Below, in pieces: positions 1 through 13,200 of a stretch of DNA of 64,000 nucleotides. A model generated the notes under the pieces. That model did not search any database. It was given only the letters and a program-made list of their open reading frames with translations, and was not told the DNA's origin. This DNA is from Apostichopus japonicus. Its lineage: Eukaryota > Echinodermata > Holothuroidea > Aspidochirotida > Stichopodidae. Each line of letters opens with the position of its first letter. Position 1 is the stretch's first letter. The translations under genes and the position numbers were made by a program. The stretch is from positions 24,163,501 to 24,227,500 of the forward strand of contig NC_092568.1 of the NCBI RefSeq assembly GCF_037975245.1. The letters are read 5' to 3'.

Positions 1-240
1 TATATGTACACTTATACATACACAATTGAATGCAAATATAAATACACACACGCGTATATACATATATATTAAAGTATTTGCATATAAATACACCCGTTTT
101 AATATAAACATGTATGCTTACTTACACAAACACAAAAACAATCATGTATATACATATATGTTAGGGCCAAAAAAAAATACAATAACAAAGGGATGGCTAC
201 AGCGTACAAAATGAAAACTTAAAATCTTAGTAGAGGTTTA
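1..240. other. AT-rich low-complexity flank
   Basis: This stretch is rich in TATA and CACA dinucleotide runs. The short open frame in it reads only as low-complexity peptide. I see no gene here. It abuts the 3' end of the reverse-strand LINE relic that begins at about position 290. Confidence 0.6.
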
Positions 241-291
241 TAAGGGATCTAGAAAAGTTGTAACGAACGGAGTGTACATTATGCTTAGAAG

Positions 292-1990
292 TTAAACTCT
301 CTGGAATGGAATTCCAGGTGCTGATGGCTCGATAATGCAAGTTGGCGGATTGCCAAGAAATCGAAGACGATTGTTTCGACTTGTGTGATAATTGTGAACT
401 AGGGAATTCCGAACGAATAAATTAGAAAAACCTAAAGGTAAGATATTGTTGAAGAAGCGATTGGTGAAGGTTGCAATATTAACTTTGATTATGTCATTTA
501 ATTTTAACAAGTTAAGGGACTTCAAAAAGTGCACTGGTGTGTTTGCGTGGTGCAGAATATGTAATATGTCTGATAGTTCGTTTTTGGAGAACAAATAATT
601 TCCTTAAAGCGGAGTAACTAGTGCCCGACCAAGCAAGACTACAGTAGCAGAGATGGGGATAAACATGATTTAGATAAATAGTATGAAGAATATGTTTCGG
701 CAATATCTTTTTAAGTCTACCAGTTATTCCAACACCCTTATCAACTTGTGAACACAGGTGAGAAGTATGTTCATGCCAATTAAGCTTAGAGTCAATAATA
801 ACACCAAGAAATTGAACACTGGTAGCAGCTTCAAGTGGGTGGTTATTAATGATAATACTTAAGTTGGGGTTTTGAGTATGAGGCATGTTAAAGACTATAT
901 AGTTTGTTTTGATAACATTAAGTGAAAGCTTATTTGAAGCAAACCAATCAGAGTATACCACAAGTTCACTGCAAGCAGTACTCTCCAGGCGTTGTACGTC
1001 TGTGTCTTTGAAAAAAATACTGGTGTCGTCTGCAAACATCACTATTGAAGATTTAGATGAAATCGTGGTTATGTCATTCATGTAGATGACAAAGTGTAGT
1101 GGCCCAAGAATGGAACCTTGGGGAACACCACAAGAGATTGTTTGCAAATAAGAGTTGTTGGAAGAAGTAAATTGTTTCCTTCCTGTCAAATAACTTTTGA
1201 TCCAGTCATACGTTAAGCTGCGAAATCCATATGCAAATAATTGATCTAATAAGATAGAATGGTCAAAAGTATCAAACGCCTTAGAAAGATCAAGGATCAC
1301 TTGCTGCTTGACTTAGTTATCAATCACGTAGACTATCGCTGATTCAGTGGAATATCCTGGACGGAAACCATACTGGCTCTTTGACAAAATGTGGTGTTTG
1401 TTAAGAAAAACTAGGATCTCGTTGAACATGGTTCTTTTTATGATTTTTGAAAGGCATGGTAGCACAGAGATTGGGCGGTAGTTAATAAACTGACAGTGAG
1501 CGCCTTTTGATAAATGGGTATAACCTTTGCGATTTTTAAGATATCAGGAAAAGTACCACCAGCAAACGATAGATTGCAGATATGAGTTAGCGGCTTTGAA
1601 ATGAGATGAATAACACTACGAACCACGGCCGGGCGTATTTCATCATAGCCAGCAGCCGCTTTTGGTTTCAGACAATCAATTGCCACTTTAACAATGTCAT
1701 TGCTGCTAACTGGAGATAAAATGATGGAATGTAAATTATTTCCTGTTGTTACTTTTCTGTGACCACAGTGTGGAATATTTTTGGCCAGATTGAGGCCAAG
1801 ATTAGTGAAATAAGTATTAAAAGCATTTGCAATTTCCTGAGGATCACTAATAGAGACATCATCATCATCAATGAAGATGTTAGGGTAATTGAAAACATTT
1901 TTACCATTGTTTAAAACAGCGTTCATGTTTTCCCATGTCTTTTTGTTGTCATGCTTTGAGCTGTTTGAATATTATGGTCAGTACCTTACT
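292..1990 (-). pseudogene. non-LTR retrotransposon relic (reverse transcriptase half)
   Basis: This is a degenerate minus-strand copy of a LINE reverse-transcriptase gene. Reading leftwards, the frame at 1926-1438 carries the linker and the start of the RT domain (KPKAAAGYDEIRP). The frame at 1300-512 carries the RT core, with LSKAFDTFDHSILL, GVPQGSILGPL and the catalytic FADDTSIFF box. The frame at 594-292 carries the C-terminal tail. These frames are separated by frameshifts and stops, so it is not a working gene. The endonuclease half is missing, so the copy is 5'-truncated. The motif order and the FADD box fit the Jockey/CR1/L2 group of LINEs, but I cannot place it in a clade from memory. 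It is related to, but not identical with, the LINE at 6366-9830. A terminal-inverted-repeat element sits just beyond its upstream end. Confidence 0.85.
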
Positions 1991-2031
1991 TGGTTTGTTA
2001 AATAACGACATGATCGTAATGCAATGACAAA

Positions 2032-3881
2032 CAGGGTTCGTACACTTTTTTCACAACAAAATTCAAGCACTTTTCAAGCACCAAATTTATGTTTTCAAGC
2101 ACATGCTTATCATTAACAATAGACATTCTGTGAGACAGAGGCATAAAACATATCTCATGCAATGTGTACGCTGGGTATATAAAGACATGATCAGTGTTGG
2201 ATTTTCAGGTATTTGAGAAGGTTGTCCGTGGGACTACCAGTTTCAAAGATTTTCAAAGATTTTGGTAGTCCTGCAAAAAACTTGGTAGTCCTTCCAAATT
2301 TTCCACCAAAATTGTTCACAGCATGCATGTGTTTACGTGATATATCCGAATTGTAACGACGCTACATGTGCGCCGCATTCAAACAGTATTGTTTATGATA
2401 TACAATATAAATCCTACCAACTAGAATGATAAATAATTTATCGTTCAGGTAGGTAGGATTTAGATTTTTTACTACTGTACAGCTCACATGCGTACGTCCA
2501 GCAATGCATTTTCACTCGGCCTATAGACTGTCCGGGTCTGATCGACTGTTGTTACAACCAGGGTAGAAATTAAGATTTGGCTTTGGGGGCAATTTTGGAA
2601 AATGAAAAGTTAAAAACGACCCTCTTAATGAATTTACGAGGGGTTTTTTTTGTTAAGGTTTAGGGGTGCTCTTTTCTAAAATTCAATATGCTGTTTAAGG
2701 AAATGGTTGTAAGTATTTAATAGGATAAAGTAAGCACAATTACCCTCTTCCTAGTGCTGCGACCTTAAAGCAAATTCATTAAAATTTTAATCGCAAAAAT
2801 TTGCGATCGTTTAGCAAATAACGTCAAGACACTAAATATATAACGAAAAACCAACAACCCATCAACTGAAATAGAAAACATGTAGAAACAGAAAACAACG
2901 TATGTGGATGAAATCACCACCAAATACGAAACCATTACTGCTGAAAAGTAATCGAAGTTAAAACATTCAATCTATCGCCACAGCAACGGTGTACGTAAAA
3001 TACAACATTCCCTCTTTAAGACATATCACATACCATCCAAACAACTGCCGATTTTCAGTAAATTGAAATTGTAAACAAAGCTGCGCATTTTTTTTTTTGC
3101 AAACCGATAGTTGTCTACATTGACTTAGTGTGGCTGTTAGGCTAACATGTGGTCGAAGGTTGCAGTATTTCACGGATACTTTAGTTCTAGCTAACTGCGT
3201 CACAATTTCAGCAAATAAAGAGATGCTTAGGCTAGATTTTCCCGTTGACTATGTGTGGTGTTCGGCTACCATGCGCGCGACGATAGCAGCAAGGAAAGTG
3301 TGTAAACAAAGCTACGCAAAGTTTATTTGGGGGGCAAACCAAACCGATGGTTAGGCTACATTTCCCATTGACTTAGTGTGATTGTTAGGCTAAAATGTGG
3401 TCGAAGATTGAAGTTTTTCATGGATATTTTTATTCTTTATTTGCGACACAACTGAGCGAATAAACAGATGGCTAGGTTAGATTTCCATGTTGACTCAGTG
3501 TGAAGTTAGGCTACCATGTGGTCGAAGATTTGTGGGGATTTTTGGTTATTGTCGCTGGTACTGAAATTGCTTAGTGGAGGCCGTTATTTGCCAGTGACTG
3601 TGCGAGAAGTTTGCGGTGATTGTGCGCGACCCTCCCTCGTAATTTTTTTGACAACTAAGACATTCTTTTAAGTTTTTTGTTTGTCACAATTTGACTATTC
3701 CACGGTAATTATTGTGTAACAATTACATACAAAATATGTTTTGCATTAAGCATGTTAAATTTCAAGCACTTTTCAATGACATTTTCCAAAAATATAAGAA
3801 ATCAAGTACTTTCAAGGCCTTGAAAACTGACCAATCAAATTCAAGCATTTTCAAGGTCTTCAAGCACCCGTACGAACCCTG
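2032..3881. mobile_element. 1.85-kb non-autonomous DNA element with terminal inverted repeats
   Basis: The left end reads CAGGGTTCGTAC and the right end GTACGAACCCTG, a perfect 12-bp inverted repeat. Just inside both ends there are further inverted stretches rich in TTCAAGCACTTTTCAAG. The flanks are GACAAA (2026-2031) and GACAAA (3882-3887), a 6-bp target-site duplication. I see no transposase frame; the only small frames are shadows of the CAAGCAC-rich ends. The interior at about 3090-3530 holds degenerate tandem copies of a roughly 120-bp unit containing GACTTAGTGTG and ATGTGGTCGAAG. The superfamily cannot be assigned by eye. Confidence 0.75.
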
Positions 3882-4214
3882 GACAAATGATGAAATATAT
3901 TGTCATGTAAACAATTTTAATTATTGAATAGTTTTCATGAATGGATAATCTTAGCTTTGATGAAAGTGTACAGGGAAAATATTAAACAGTATGTTGTATC
4001 ATATAATATTTTTCAATCCTGAACGTTGTAAATTACAGCAGCAGAATATTTATTACAGATGTCAAGATTTCTTCATGCGTGGTGTTTTTAACGTAAACAA
4101 AATATAAGGGAGAAAAATTACCACCTCATAATAGTTTCCCATGATGATGAAAAAAAAAATAGAAATTCTACTGAGTTATTCTGCTAAATTTTCCTTTCTT
4201 TCTTTGTTTTAAAG
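3882..4214. other. no feature seen
   Basis: This is AT-rich sequence between the inverted-repeat element and the first recognisable exon of the thioredoxin-domain gene. I see no exon or repeat in it. Confidence 0.5.
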
Positions 4215-7200
4215 ATGCAATTATCTTTGAGGAAGTCTCTAAGCATCTGGCAGGGTCTTTCCTTCTTGGGATTTGTATACAAGAATGTTCTAATGAAGCG
4301 TGAGTCCTTTATGTATGTTTCCTGTTTGTTCAAACCATCTGAAGGTCAAAGAATAGAAGAGTGCAGTGTTAGTTCATTTCAGTTCAGTTCAGTGCAACTC
4401 AAGGGTTACAAAGCCACAACAGTGAACCCATGTCTTCAACATGAAGGGGGAAAAGCTCAGTATGTTAAAACCTTGTTTCCCCAACACAGGAATTATGTGG
4501 AAGTTATCATTTCTCATGATTGCTGCTATCATGACTTCCATAATATCTTCCCTGTGGATTTGAAAGAAATTGTACTCCCAACATCTGTCTCTACCCTGAA
4601 GTAAAAAGGGGATAAAATACCTTCCCAACATCACTGTACTTGCACATACATCAACCCAAGTTGTGTACTTTAATATTATGAAGCTATTTGTGTATTATTA
4701 TCGTAATTTACAAGCGAGAAATAAACATATCCATGGACGGCTTCTTTGCCCATCACCAATGGCCTTTACACGTAGATACCCTACTGTATAGATTAACTTA
4801 AGAATGCATGATTTAATGAAGGCAGATATTTACCTCAACTTCTTGACTGTTTCATAACAGTTAAGTGAATTATTTATCAGTCTCTGCCTCCCACCTGACC
4901 TTGAAGTAATGTCATGTACTTTAATTGCTTAGATTGAAGACATTCGGAGTGAAACACTCGACCATCATTACAGTTAAGTGGGAAGACCCTTACCAACCGT
5001 TTGTTACATTTGATGGTGCTTTCAATAAACCAACTATTCTTAGCTTTCTCAACAAGTCATCTCAACAAATCTTGGTAAGTACTTCATTCCATGAGGGCAC
5101 CAGTAAAAGGCTTTTAAATGAGTCCCCTTGAAATCTTTGAATGTTTTTTATTGTTTTTCACATGCTAACTACGTTTTATAATTATTGCTTCGTATAATTC
5201 ATGAAGTTTTCATTTGAGAAGAGAAAAAAAAAAAAACCCATGTTATTTGAAATAGTTTCAAACAATATGTTTAAATCGTTGTTTATGTTAGGTTTGATTG
5301 TAATTTAAGATATGATAAAATTAACCAAAAATGTAAACTACAAAGTGAGCTTTTGGACATAATTGATCAGACCTTAATTGATATTGTTCTTATGAAATAA
5401 CTTGGTATACATCCATGCTCTCACCATACTTAATTGGTACTATACAATGGGGAAATTGGAAAATACGATGGGGCTTTACTTTACTATTTAGCATTTTGAC
5501 AGAGTGTTGTTTCTCCAAATATTACAAGTCTTGTAAAATGTATTTAACATAAGGGTGTTGTTTTATTAGTGGTCTCTGTTATGTAGTGAAATAAATCATT
5601 TGTCTTCCTAATGTAAAGCTTTCAACTGTAAGAATGGACTTGGTCAAAAAGACATCTAGTACTCATTGTTTGTTTATTTATTTGTTTTATCACAAGAAAA
5701 TTACAATGTGAAAGGAAGTATTCTATAAAGCCTGAATTGGCTTAACAGATTAGAAGACTCCCTGGTAAAGAAGAAAAATATAATACAAGTTGAATGAGCA
5801 GAATGATACAGATACTTTAAGGAGTCATAACTAGACAGGATAACATTGTCCTAGTTCATAAAGAATTTAGCTATACATGTAATTACTTCATATATATAAA
5901 TATGGCATAAAGACCGTATTAGTATGTTGTGATGATGTATTTTCTTAAATACTTCTTAAATAAACTCAACAACTTTTTGGTCTTTATATTATCTGAAAGG
6001 GAATTCCATGGTTTAATTATATGGTTACGAAAGCTATAGGTTCCTATAGTGGTACGGTAAAAATGACGATGTGCATTATAAGTATGACCATTTGATAGTG
6101 ATAAAAAGTTTTGTTACTATCAATAAAACTGTGGAAATTTTCCGGCAGTAACCCATTCCATGATTAGTAAGCAAAACCCACAAGCTTCATTTTGCTGATA
6201 TCCTCGAGTTTAAGCAAGTTTAGTTTCTTGAATAGCGGACTAGTGTGTTCCCTTGGTGCGGAATGGGTAATGTGACGAATAGTTCCTTTTTGGAGTTTGC
6301 TAAGGTGATCAAGATTCACATTGTGTGTCCCAGATCAAATAATCTTAGTATCAATCTTAGTACCAATCTTAGTATCAATCAATTCAACACTACATTTAAT
6401 GATTCATTACAATCAGCTGGTGTTTGTTCAAAAACATGCTACATTTTAGGCGATTTAAATATTAATTTGCTAGAGGTTGATACACCCGATTATGTAGCGG
6501 ATTTTATCAACATGTTATATTCGTTTTCACTGGTACCTACCGTTGATAAACCAACTAAGGTATCTCCTACATCTGCTACCCTCATAGATAATATATTTAC
6601 TAATGATTGCAAACATAATAGCTCATCAGGTATTATTATCTCTGATGTTGTCAGCGATCACTTACCTATTTGTATAGTAACGCTGGCTGGTCTTAAAGAC
6701 AATGTTAAGTCTTATGACCACTCTTTCACAATGAAGCGTAATACTTTTGATAATAATATTGACAGTCTTAAACTTGACTTGCGTCAGGTTGACTGGTCTT
6801 GTCTTTCAAATGATGATGTTGACGACGCGTATAATTCCTTTATGAATATTTTTAATGACATTTTTTATGAAACTTGCCCCCCTATTAAAACAAGGCTTGG
6901 TTTACTTGGATTACTAACAATCTTTTAAAGTCTATTCATAAGAAAAATAATTTTTATAAGAAGTACTTGTCTAATCCTAGTCTGCAACACACTGATTTAT
7001 ACTACATAAAAAAATATCTTAACACAATCTATTAGAACAGCTAAAGTATTATATTTTAACTCAAATTTTGATCAATATAAGGTTAACATAAAAGGAACAT
7101 GGAGAGTAATAAACCAAGTTATGAATAGGAATTGCAAAACAAAATACACTACCTGATCACCCACCTTATAGAGAACAATGTCAAGGTAACAGACACAACT

Positions 7201-10200
7201 GGTATTGCTAACACGTACATTTAATATTTTTTTTGTAAACATGGGTAATAACTTAGCATCTAAGATTAATGATACAGGTATAGGTATTGAAAGATTTTTA
7301 AAGGGATCTTTTGAAAATTATTTTTTACTTTTTCATACAGGCTTAGTTGAGATCATCAAAAATGTAAATCATCAGGATAATAATAAGGCAGCCGGTTTTG
7401 ATAATATTAAGGGTAGTATTATAAAAGAGTGTGTGGACGTGATTGGTGAACCCCTTGAACATATCTTCAACCATTCGCTTGGTTCAAGTGTAGTACCTCA
7501 AAATTTCAAAAAAGCTCAAGTCCTGCCACTTTATAAATTAGGTGATATTACAGATGAGAAAAATTATAGACCTATTTCTCTTTTACCCTTTCTTTACAAG
7601 ATCCTTGAAAAGATAGTATTTAATCAAATTTATTCTTATCTTGCCAAATATAATATATGTGTAAAAGTAAGTTGGCCTGACGTTTCGATCCTACCAGGAT
7701 CTTCTTCAAAGGCTAAATGACAAGTAACAGTAACAGAAGGGACAAAAACACGCACAGAATACAGACAGGTTAATGAGCATGGTGAACACAAAGAGATAGA
7801 TATAAGGGGATTAGTAGACAATGGATGGAGAGAAGAAAGAAAGAAACCAACAGGGGAAGAGCAGAGGTAGGAGATAAACAGTGGAGGGACAAGGAAAGAA
7901 TTAAGGGAATGGGGTAGAGAATAAACTGGAGAAGGACAAAGACAGAAAGGTGTGGAGAAAAAAGGGTGGAAGAGAGCTTTGAGAAGAGGAGTGATGGGGG
8001 GGGGGGGGGAACAAGGGGAGAAGGAGGTGGGGGGAACAAAACAAAGTTAGTCATGTCCTTCCTGAATGTTGAGCCCATGAGGTTGAATGGTGCAAAGGCA
8101 TTGCATCCACAGCCTCTCTCTGCTGATTTGTACTAGGTCAGGACGGCTACCTAAGGATTCAATCCCCAGTAGGGACATGTCTTTAATGTTATGGCTGGGA
8201 AGGTTAAAGTGTTCTTCAACTGGGGTCTCAGTCTTCATGGTGTTGACTGTGGATCTGTGACCATAGAATCGCTTCTTGAGGGTGGTTTTGGTTTCGGCAA
8301 CATACTGGATGCCACAAACTCTACAAGAGATCAGATAGATGACTTCAGTGGATTTTATTTCAAATATAATATACTCAGTGATAATCAATATGGGTTTCGT
8401 CCAAATCATGCAACATATCTGGCGGTTATTGATTTAATCGACAAAGTCGCAAATGCTTTGAACAATAAACACTTTGGGAATGGAATTTTTTTGGACTTGT
8501 CAAAGGCATAAATTTGATACCACAAATCATGACTTCCTCTTAAGAAAACTTTCTCATTATGGTATTAGAGGGACTGCTTAAGTTGGTTTTCTAGCTACCT
8601 GAGTAATAGACAACAGTTTGTAACTTTTAAGTCTAGCTCTTCCACCATGAATTCAATTACATGTGAGTTCCACAAGGGTCTGTTCTTGGTCCTCTACTTT
8701 TTCTCATTTATATTAATAATATTCAGGCAACTTCAACAATTCTTTCTTTCATATTATTTGCCGATGACACTAATATTTTTTTCAGTCACAAAAATTTACA
8801 ACATGGCTTAGCGATTGTCAACCAGGAACTAAAAAAAGTATCTGTTTGGTTTTTGGCTAATAAATTATCTTTAAACATTGATAAAACAAACTTCATGATT
8901 TTTCGTCCTTACCAAAAAGCGGTCTGTGATATAAATATAAAGATTGATAATCAGCTGATTTGTAATGTTTGCACTACTAAATTTCTTGGTGCGATAATTG
9001 ATAATCATATGAATTGGAAGCCACATATTCATAAATTACAAACTTATGTTGCTAGAATTGTAGGTGTGATGTATAAAATTAAATCATTTATTCCAAATAA
9101 TATTGTACTCTCTATTTGTAAAAAACTTTAATAATTCCTCATCTTCATTATTGTGCTATATCCTGGGCAAACTCTTCTCCCAATAAAGTACACTCCTTCT
9201 TTCTCCTACCAAAAAAAAGCTGTAAGAATAATTTGTAATGCATCTTTTCGTGATCATACCTCCCATTTATTTAGTGAGCTTAAGTTACTGACAATTTTTG
9301 ACATTTATCATTATCAGTTGGGCATTTTTATGTTAAAGTGGCGGGAATGCTTGCTTCCAACAAAGTTTTCATCTTTTTTCACTCCTACTAATACAATTCT
9401 TGACCATAATACCAGACAACAATCAAATTTATTTCGTGAACATACCAATTCTGCAACTTCACAACTAACTGTTAGATACACTGGTCCTAGGTTTTGGAAT
9501 ACTCTAGATACCCAGGTCAATAGTTCAAAATCACTTTTACATTTAAAAAAACACACAACTGAAACGGTCTTTATTTAATAAGCACATGTAAAGTTTCTAG
9601 TTTCTTTTCCTATGTTTAGGTGTATTTTGGTGGGGGGGTGTGGGTTTTTTGTTGGTGGCCTGGCTTCGATAAGCTCTGCTTCTGCCAGGTCTCCCCCACT
9701 TCACATCATTTGTATATATCAATTGTTTAATTCCTATGGAATGTATTTGTATCGTATATTCAAATGTTACATGTTCACTTTGTTTATGTTATGGTGAAGT
9801 GGAAATAAATAGTTTTCAATTTCAATAATTGTACAGTATGTTAAGTGTATGTAATGTGTTGTGTAATGCGTATGTAATCTCATGTATGTTATGTGTTTGC
9901 CTTTTTCTCTCACGGTATGTTTAATTGACAGCCAGAACTAAACCCTGCCTCATTGCCGTCATTGCTTGGTAACAGTGAATCCATAGTGATGTTCTTCCAT
10001 CAACAAGACCACCCTTCAAAGTATGCCGAAATTGAACTTGCCAAAGTTGCTGCCAGAAAGCAGTTTGATACAACACCTATTACTTGGGTGGATGCGTAAG
10101 TATTTCGTTTCTCACCATTTATTTATTTAGTTATATCGGCTGGCATGGAAGGCAGTTATGTTTATCACAATGCTCAAGCAGCCACAGATATGCATGTCAG

Positions 10201-13200
10201 AATTGCCCCCAGGGTTTGTTGCCCCTATAATTGCCATGCAATATTAATGGTGTTAAATATGCAGGAAGGAGATAAGGAGAGATTATATAAAAGGGGTAAA
10301 AAAAACCTCTTCAGAAAAAAAAAAAATCATAAAACATTTGACTGAAACTGAGAAATGAATATTTGACAGCATTTGTGCACCCTTCTACTGCATTTGTGGG
10401 GAAATTGTGGCTAACAGCAAGAGTGCAGGACAGGAATATTTATGCAATGATTGTCACCAAACTAGAAATAAGGTCTAGAAGGCCAGTGTTATACTAAAAC
10501 ATACAGAGTAATTTTGGGTGTAAATGGTCACTTTTGGCTTCATTACACAAACAGCTGTGTAGTTTCATTGTAAGTTACCAAACACTTTAAGCTTAGGGAT
10601 CCTTGTTGCTGGAGGTGTAATGAAATCTATGTGATGTTGATGGCATGTGTATGTATGCGTGTGTGTGTGTGTGTATGTGACACTTGTTTGTAAACACAGT
10701 AACTCAAAACTGACAAGGAGGATTAGGGTCATACTTGGATTGGCAAAAACATGTCCATTTGCTCATACATCTATGTGTTTATATTTCACATAGGAAGACT
10801 GTTATTTCTGGATATTGAAACATTTTGAAATGAAAATTTCTATACTGTAAAATCCTTACCAGTGAATTGATTGGTTGATGCTCACAAAGGGGGGTGCTAT
10901 AAATAAGAGCTGGAAATCTGTTATCTTTTCTGGCTTTCACTTAATCCTTGGAAAAATTCAACTCACTTGCTCTACATTAGTCAGTAAGTTATGTGGACTT
11001 TTGCGCAAATTGTATGGCAAGGAATCACAAAGCTAACTGGCTTTCTAGTTTACATTCATGAAGTTTAAAATATAACTTTTGTCAAAATAAACAAATATGG
11101 TCAGCCCATGAAGAAGCCCCATCTTTTAGCAACAAGGTGAAGATGGCAAAGGGAGACTGAATTTAAACCATAAAAAATGTCATAAGTTTCTTACTTTGTT
11201 AATGATTGTTGAATGTGATCGTAAAGACCTCATTACAATGATCGAGAATTTATTTGGTGGAAATTAATTACTCCTTCGCAGACTAATTACCTGCTCCAGA
11301 AAGCAAACTTTGAAAAAATAAACATGAAAGTTTGAACAATAATAAACGTTTCAATAAGACCATGATGATGCCGGGCTTGCTAGGTGTCGGTAGTTAATTG
11401 TTATACACTAATTTATTTCTGTTTCTAAATCTCCACTTGAAATGCAGGTACCTTGTCTATTTCACTTCAATATATCTGCAAGACCCATTGTTTGCTGACT
11501 TAAGTGTCATTGCATCCATTTCATCTCTTCTTTCTTCAGCATCATGAAGAATTATTGAGAGAAAATATCCTTCTTTTTGACAGGTCAGACAAAGGTCATC
11601 TTGGAAGAAAGATTCTGAGCAGTTATTCTTTACCTGTAGAGGGTAACATACCTCAGGTTGTTTTCCTAAACCGAAAGACCAACGCTGTTTGCTGGTATCC
11701 TCATACCCCACAGTTCTCTGAATCTCTCCTGACAGACTGGCTGGATGCTACTTTGACTGGAAGAGAACGGTCTTGCGCTGGTAAACCTTTTTTTATTCCT
11801 TGCCGAAGGTCTTAGGAATCTATGTGATGGTGATTGCGTGTTTGTGTGTGTATGTGACACTTTGGCTCGTAAACACGATATCTCAAGAAGTTAAAATTTG
11901 ATGAATTTTAAACTTGTTGTGTGGGTAGCCCTGAGTGAGTAGATGATCGCTATTGTTTTTTTCATGGAGTTCAAGTGTCATTTGAGGGCAACAGAGGTCA
12001 AAGTGTGAAAAACTTGTAAGCACAATATCTCAAGGAGTACAAGTTTCTTTGAACTTAAACGTAGTATTTGGTTAGCCCTTAATGAGTAGATATTCTCTAT
12101 TTTTTTCATGGAGGTCAAAGATCATTTGAGAGATCACCAGAGGTCATAGGCGGAAAACGTTGTAAACACAGTATCTCAAGAAGTGAAAGTTGCTTGAACT
12201 CTAAACTTAATGTGTTGATAGCCCTTGGTGAGCAGGTGATCCCTATCGTTTTTCATGTAGGTCAAGGGCCATTTGGGGTCAACAGAGGTCAAAGGCTGAA
12301 AAACATGTAAACACAATATCTCAAGAAGAAGTGAAAGTTGCTTGAACTTTAAACTTAATATATTTAAACTTAATATGACGTTCCACATAAAGGATTGTAT
12401 TTTTCAGCGCATTTCACCACAACGGGAAAAAAATGTAGATCGTTCGATTCAACGCTATTCAAAGCCAGGGAAGGTGCGCTAATCTTCAGTGTAACTGTAT
12501 CGCAAGACTCTCACGCAAGATTTATCAATGCTCTTCGATATACTATCCAATTTTGACAGTTTACCGCGATAAGCTAAAGGGGACGACGCAATTTTGCTTC
12601 TCACATTTAACAAAACCTCCTGGTATCCATGGTTAACGATGGAGCCAACTGTTCAGTTTGCAAATGCGCCCAAGAATTTACAAATGCGATAATAAAATGA
12701 TGAAATCAAGGCACCAAATACTCCCTAAAAATGTTTGGCGACAGTCCTCAGTAGTTCTACTGCATAACAGTATTTTGTGATTTGGCAAACACACTTACGC
12801 ATATTTGTAAGAAAAACGCGAAGCAACATTTTTTCCTCACCGCATGTACCATGCATGCTAACATAACCACTTTCAGCAACTGAATGACCGCAACAGACTA
12901 AAGCAAGTCTTGATACCAGCGACACGCACGACAAAGTCAATGGGACTTTAGTGTGTGATTCTCCCACATGTAGTTAAGTCAATGGAGAACGTCCGGGAGT
13001 GTTTTATTTTTCATATCAGATTATATATTTCGATATCAGATTACAAAATTACGAATATTTTATTTCCATTCGGTCTACTTTTCAGTTTATTTACGTTGGA
13101 GTTGCAACACTGATAATGGTTATAATACCAGTTGTAAAAGCTGGCCCTAAACTTTTGTTTTTCATTTCGTAGCCCATGGCTACTATTTCCTCCTTCCGTA

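Larger units (their letters stand above)
6366..9830 (+). pseudogene. non-LTR retrotransposon with endonuclease and reverse transcriptase, degenerate
   Basis: Plus-strand LINE remnant in intron 2 of the thioredoxin-domain gene. At 6440-6690 it encodes the end of an AP-type endonuclease: YILGDLNINLLEV, then SATLIDNIFTN, then SDVVSDHLPI with the catalytic Asp-His pair. The RT domain follows at 7375-7650 (KNYRPISLLPFLYKILEKIV), continues at 8374-8511 (NQYGFRPNHAT, LDLSKA), and has the FADDTNIFF box at about 8754-8780. The C-terminal part lies at 8853-9578. Frameshifts near 6925, 8511 and 9131 break the frame. A 703-bp Penelope-like insertion splits the RT exactly between LAKYN and ILSDNQYGF. The 3' end is A/T-rich and finishes near TTTCAATTTCAATAATTG. 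Confidence 0.85.

Noticed and set aside
4215-4604. Long frame starting with ATG at 4215
   Set aside because: It reads the exon in the wrong frame. The frame that splices in phase with the next exon starts two bases into the exon.
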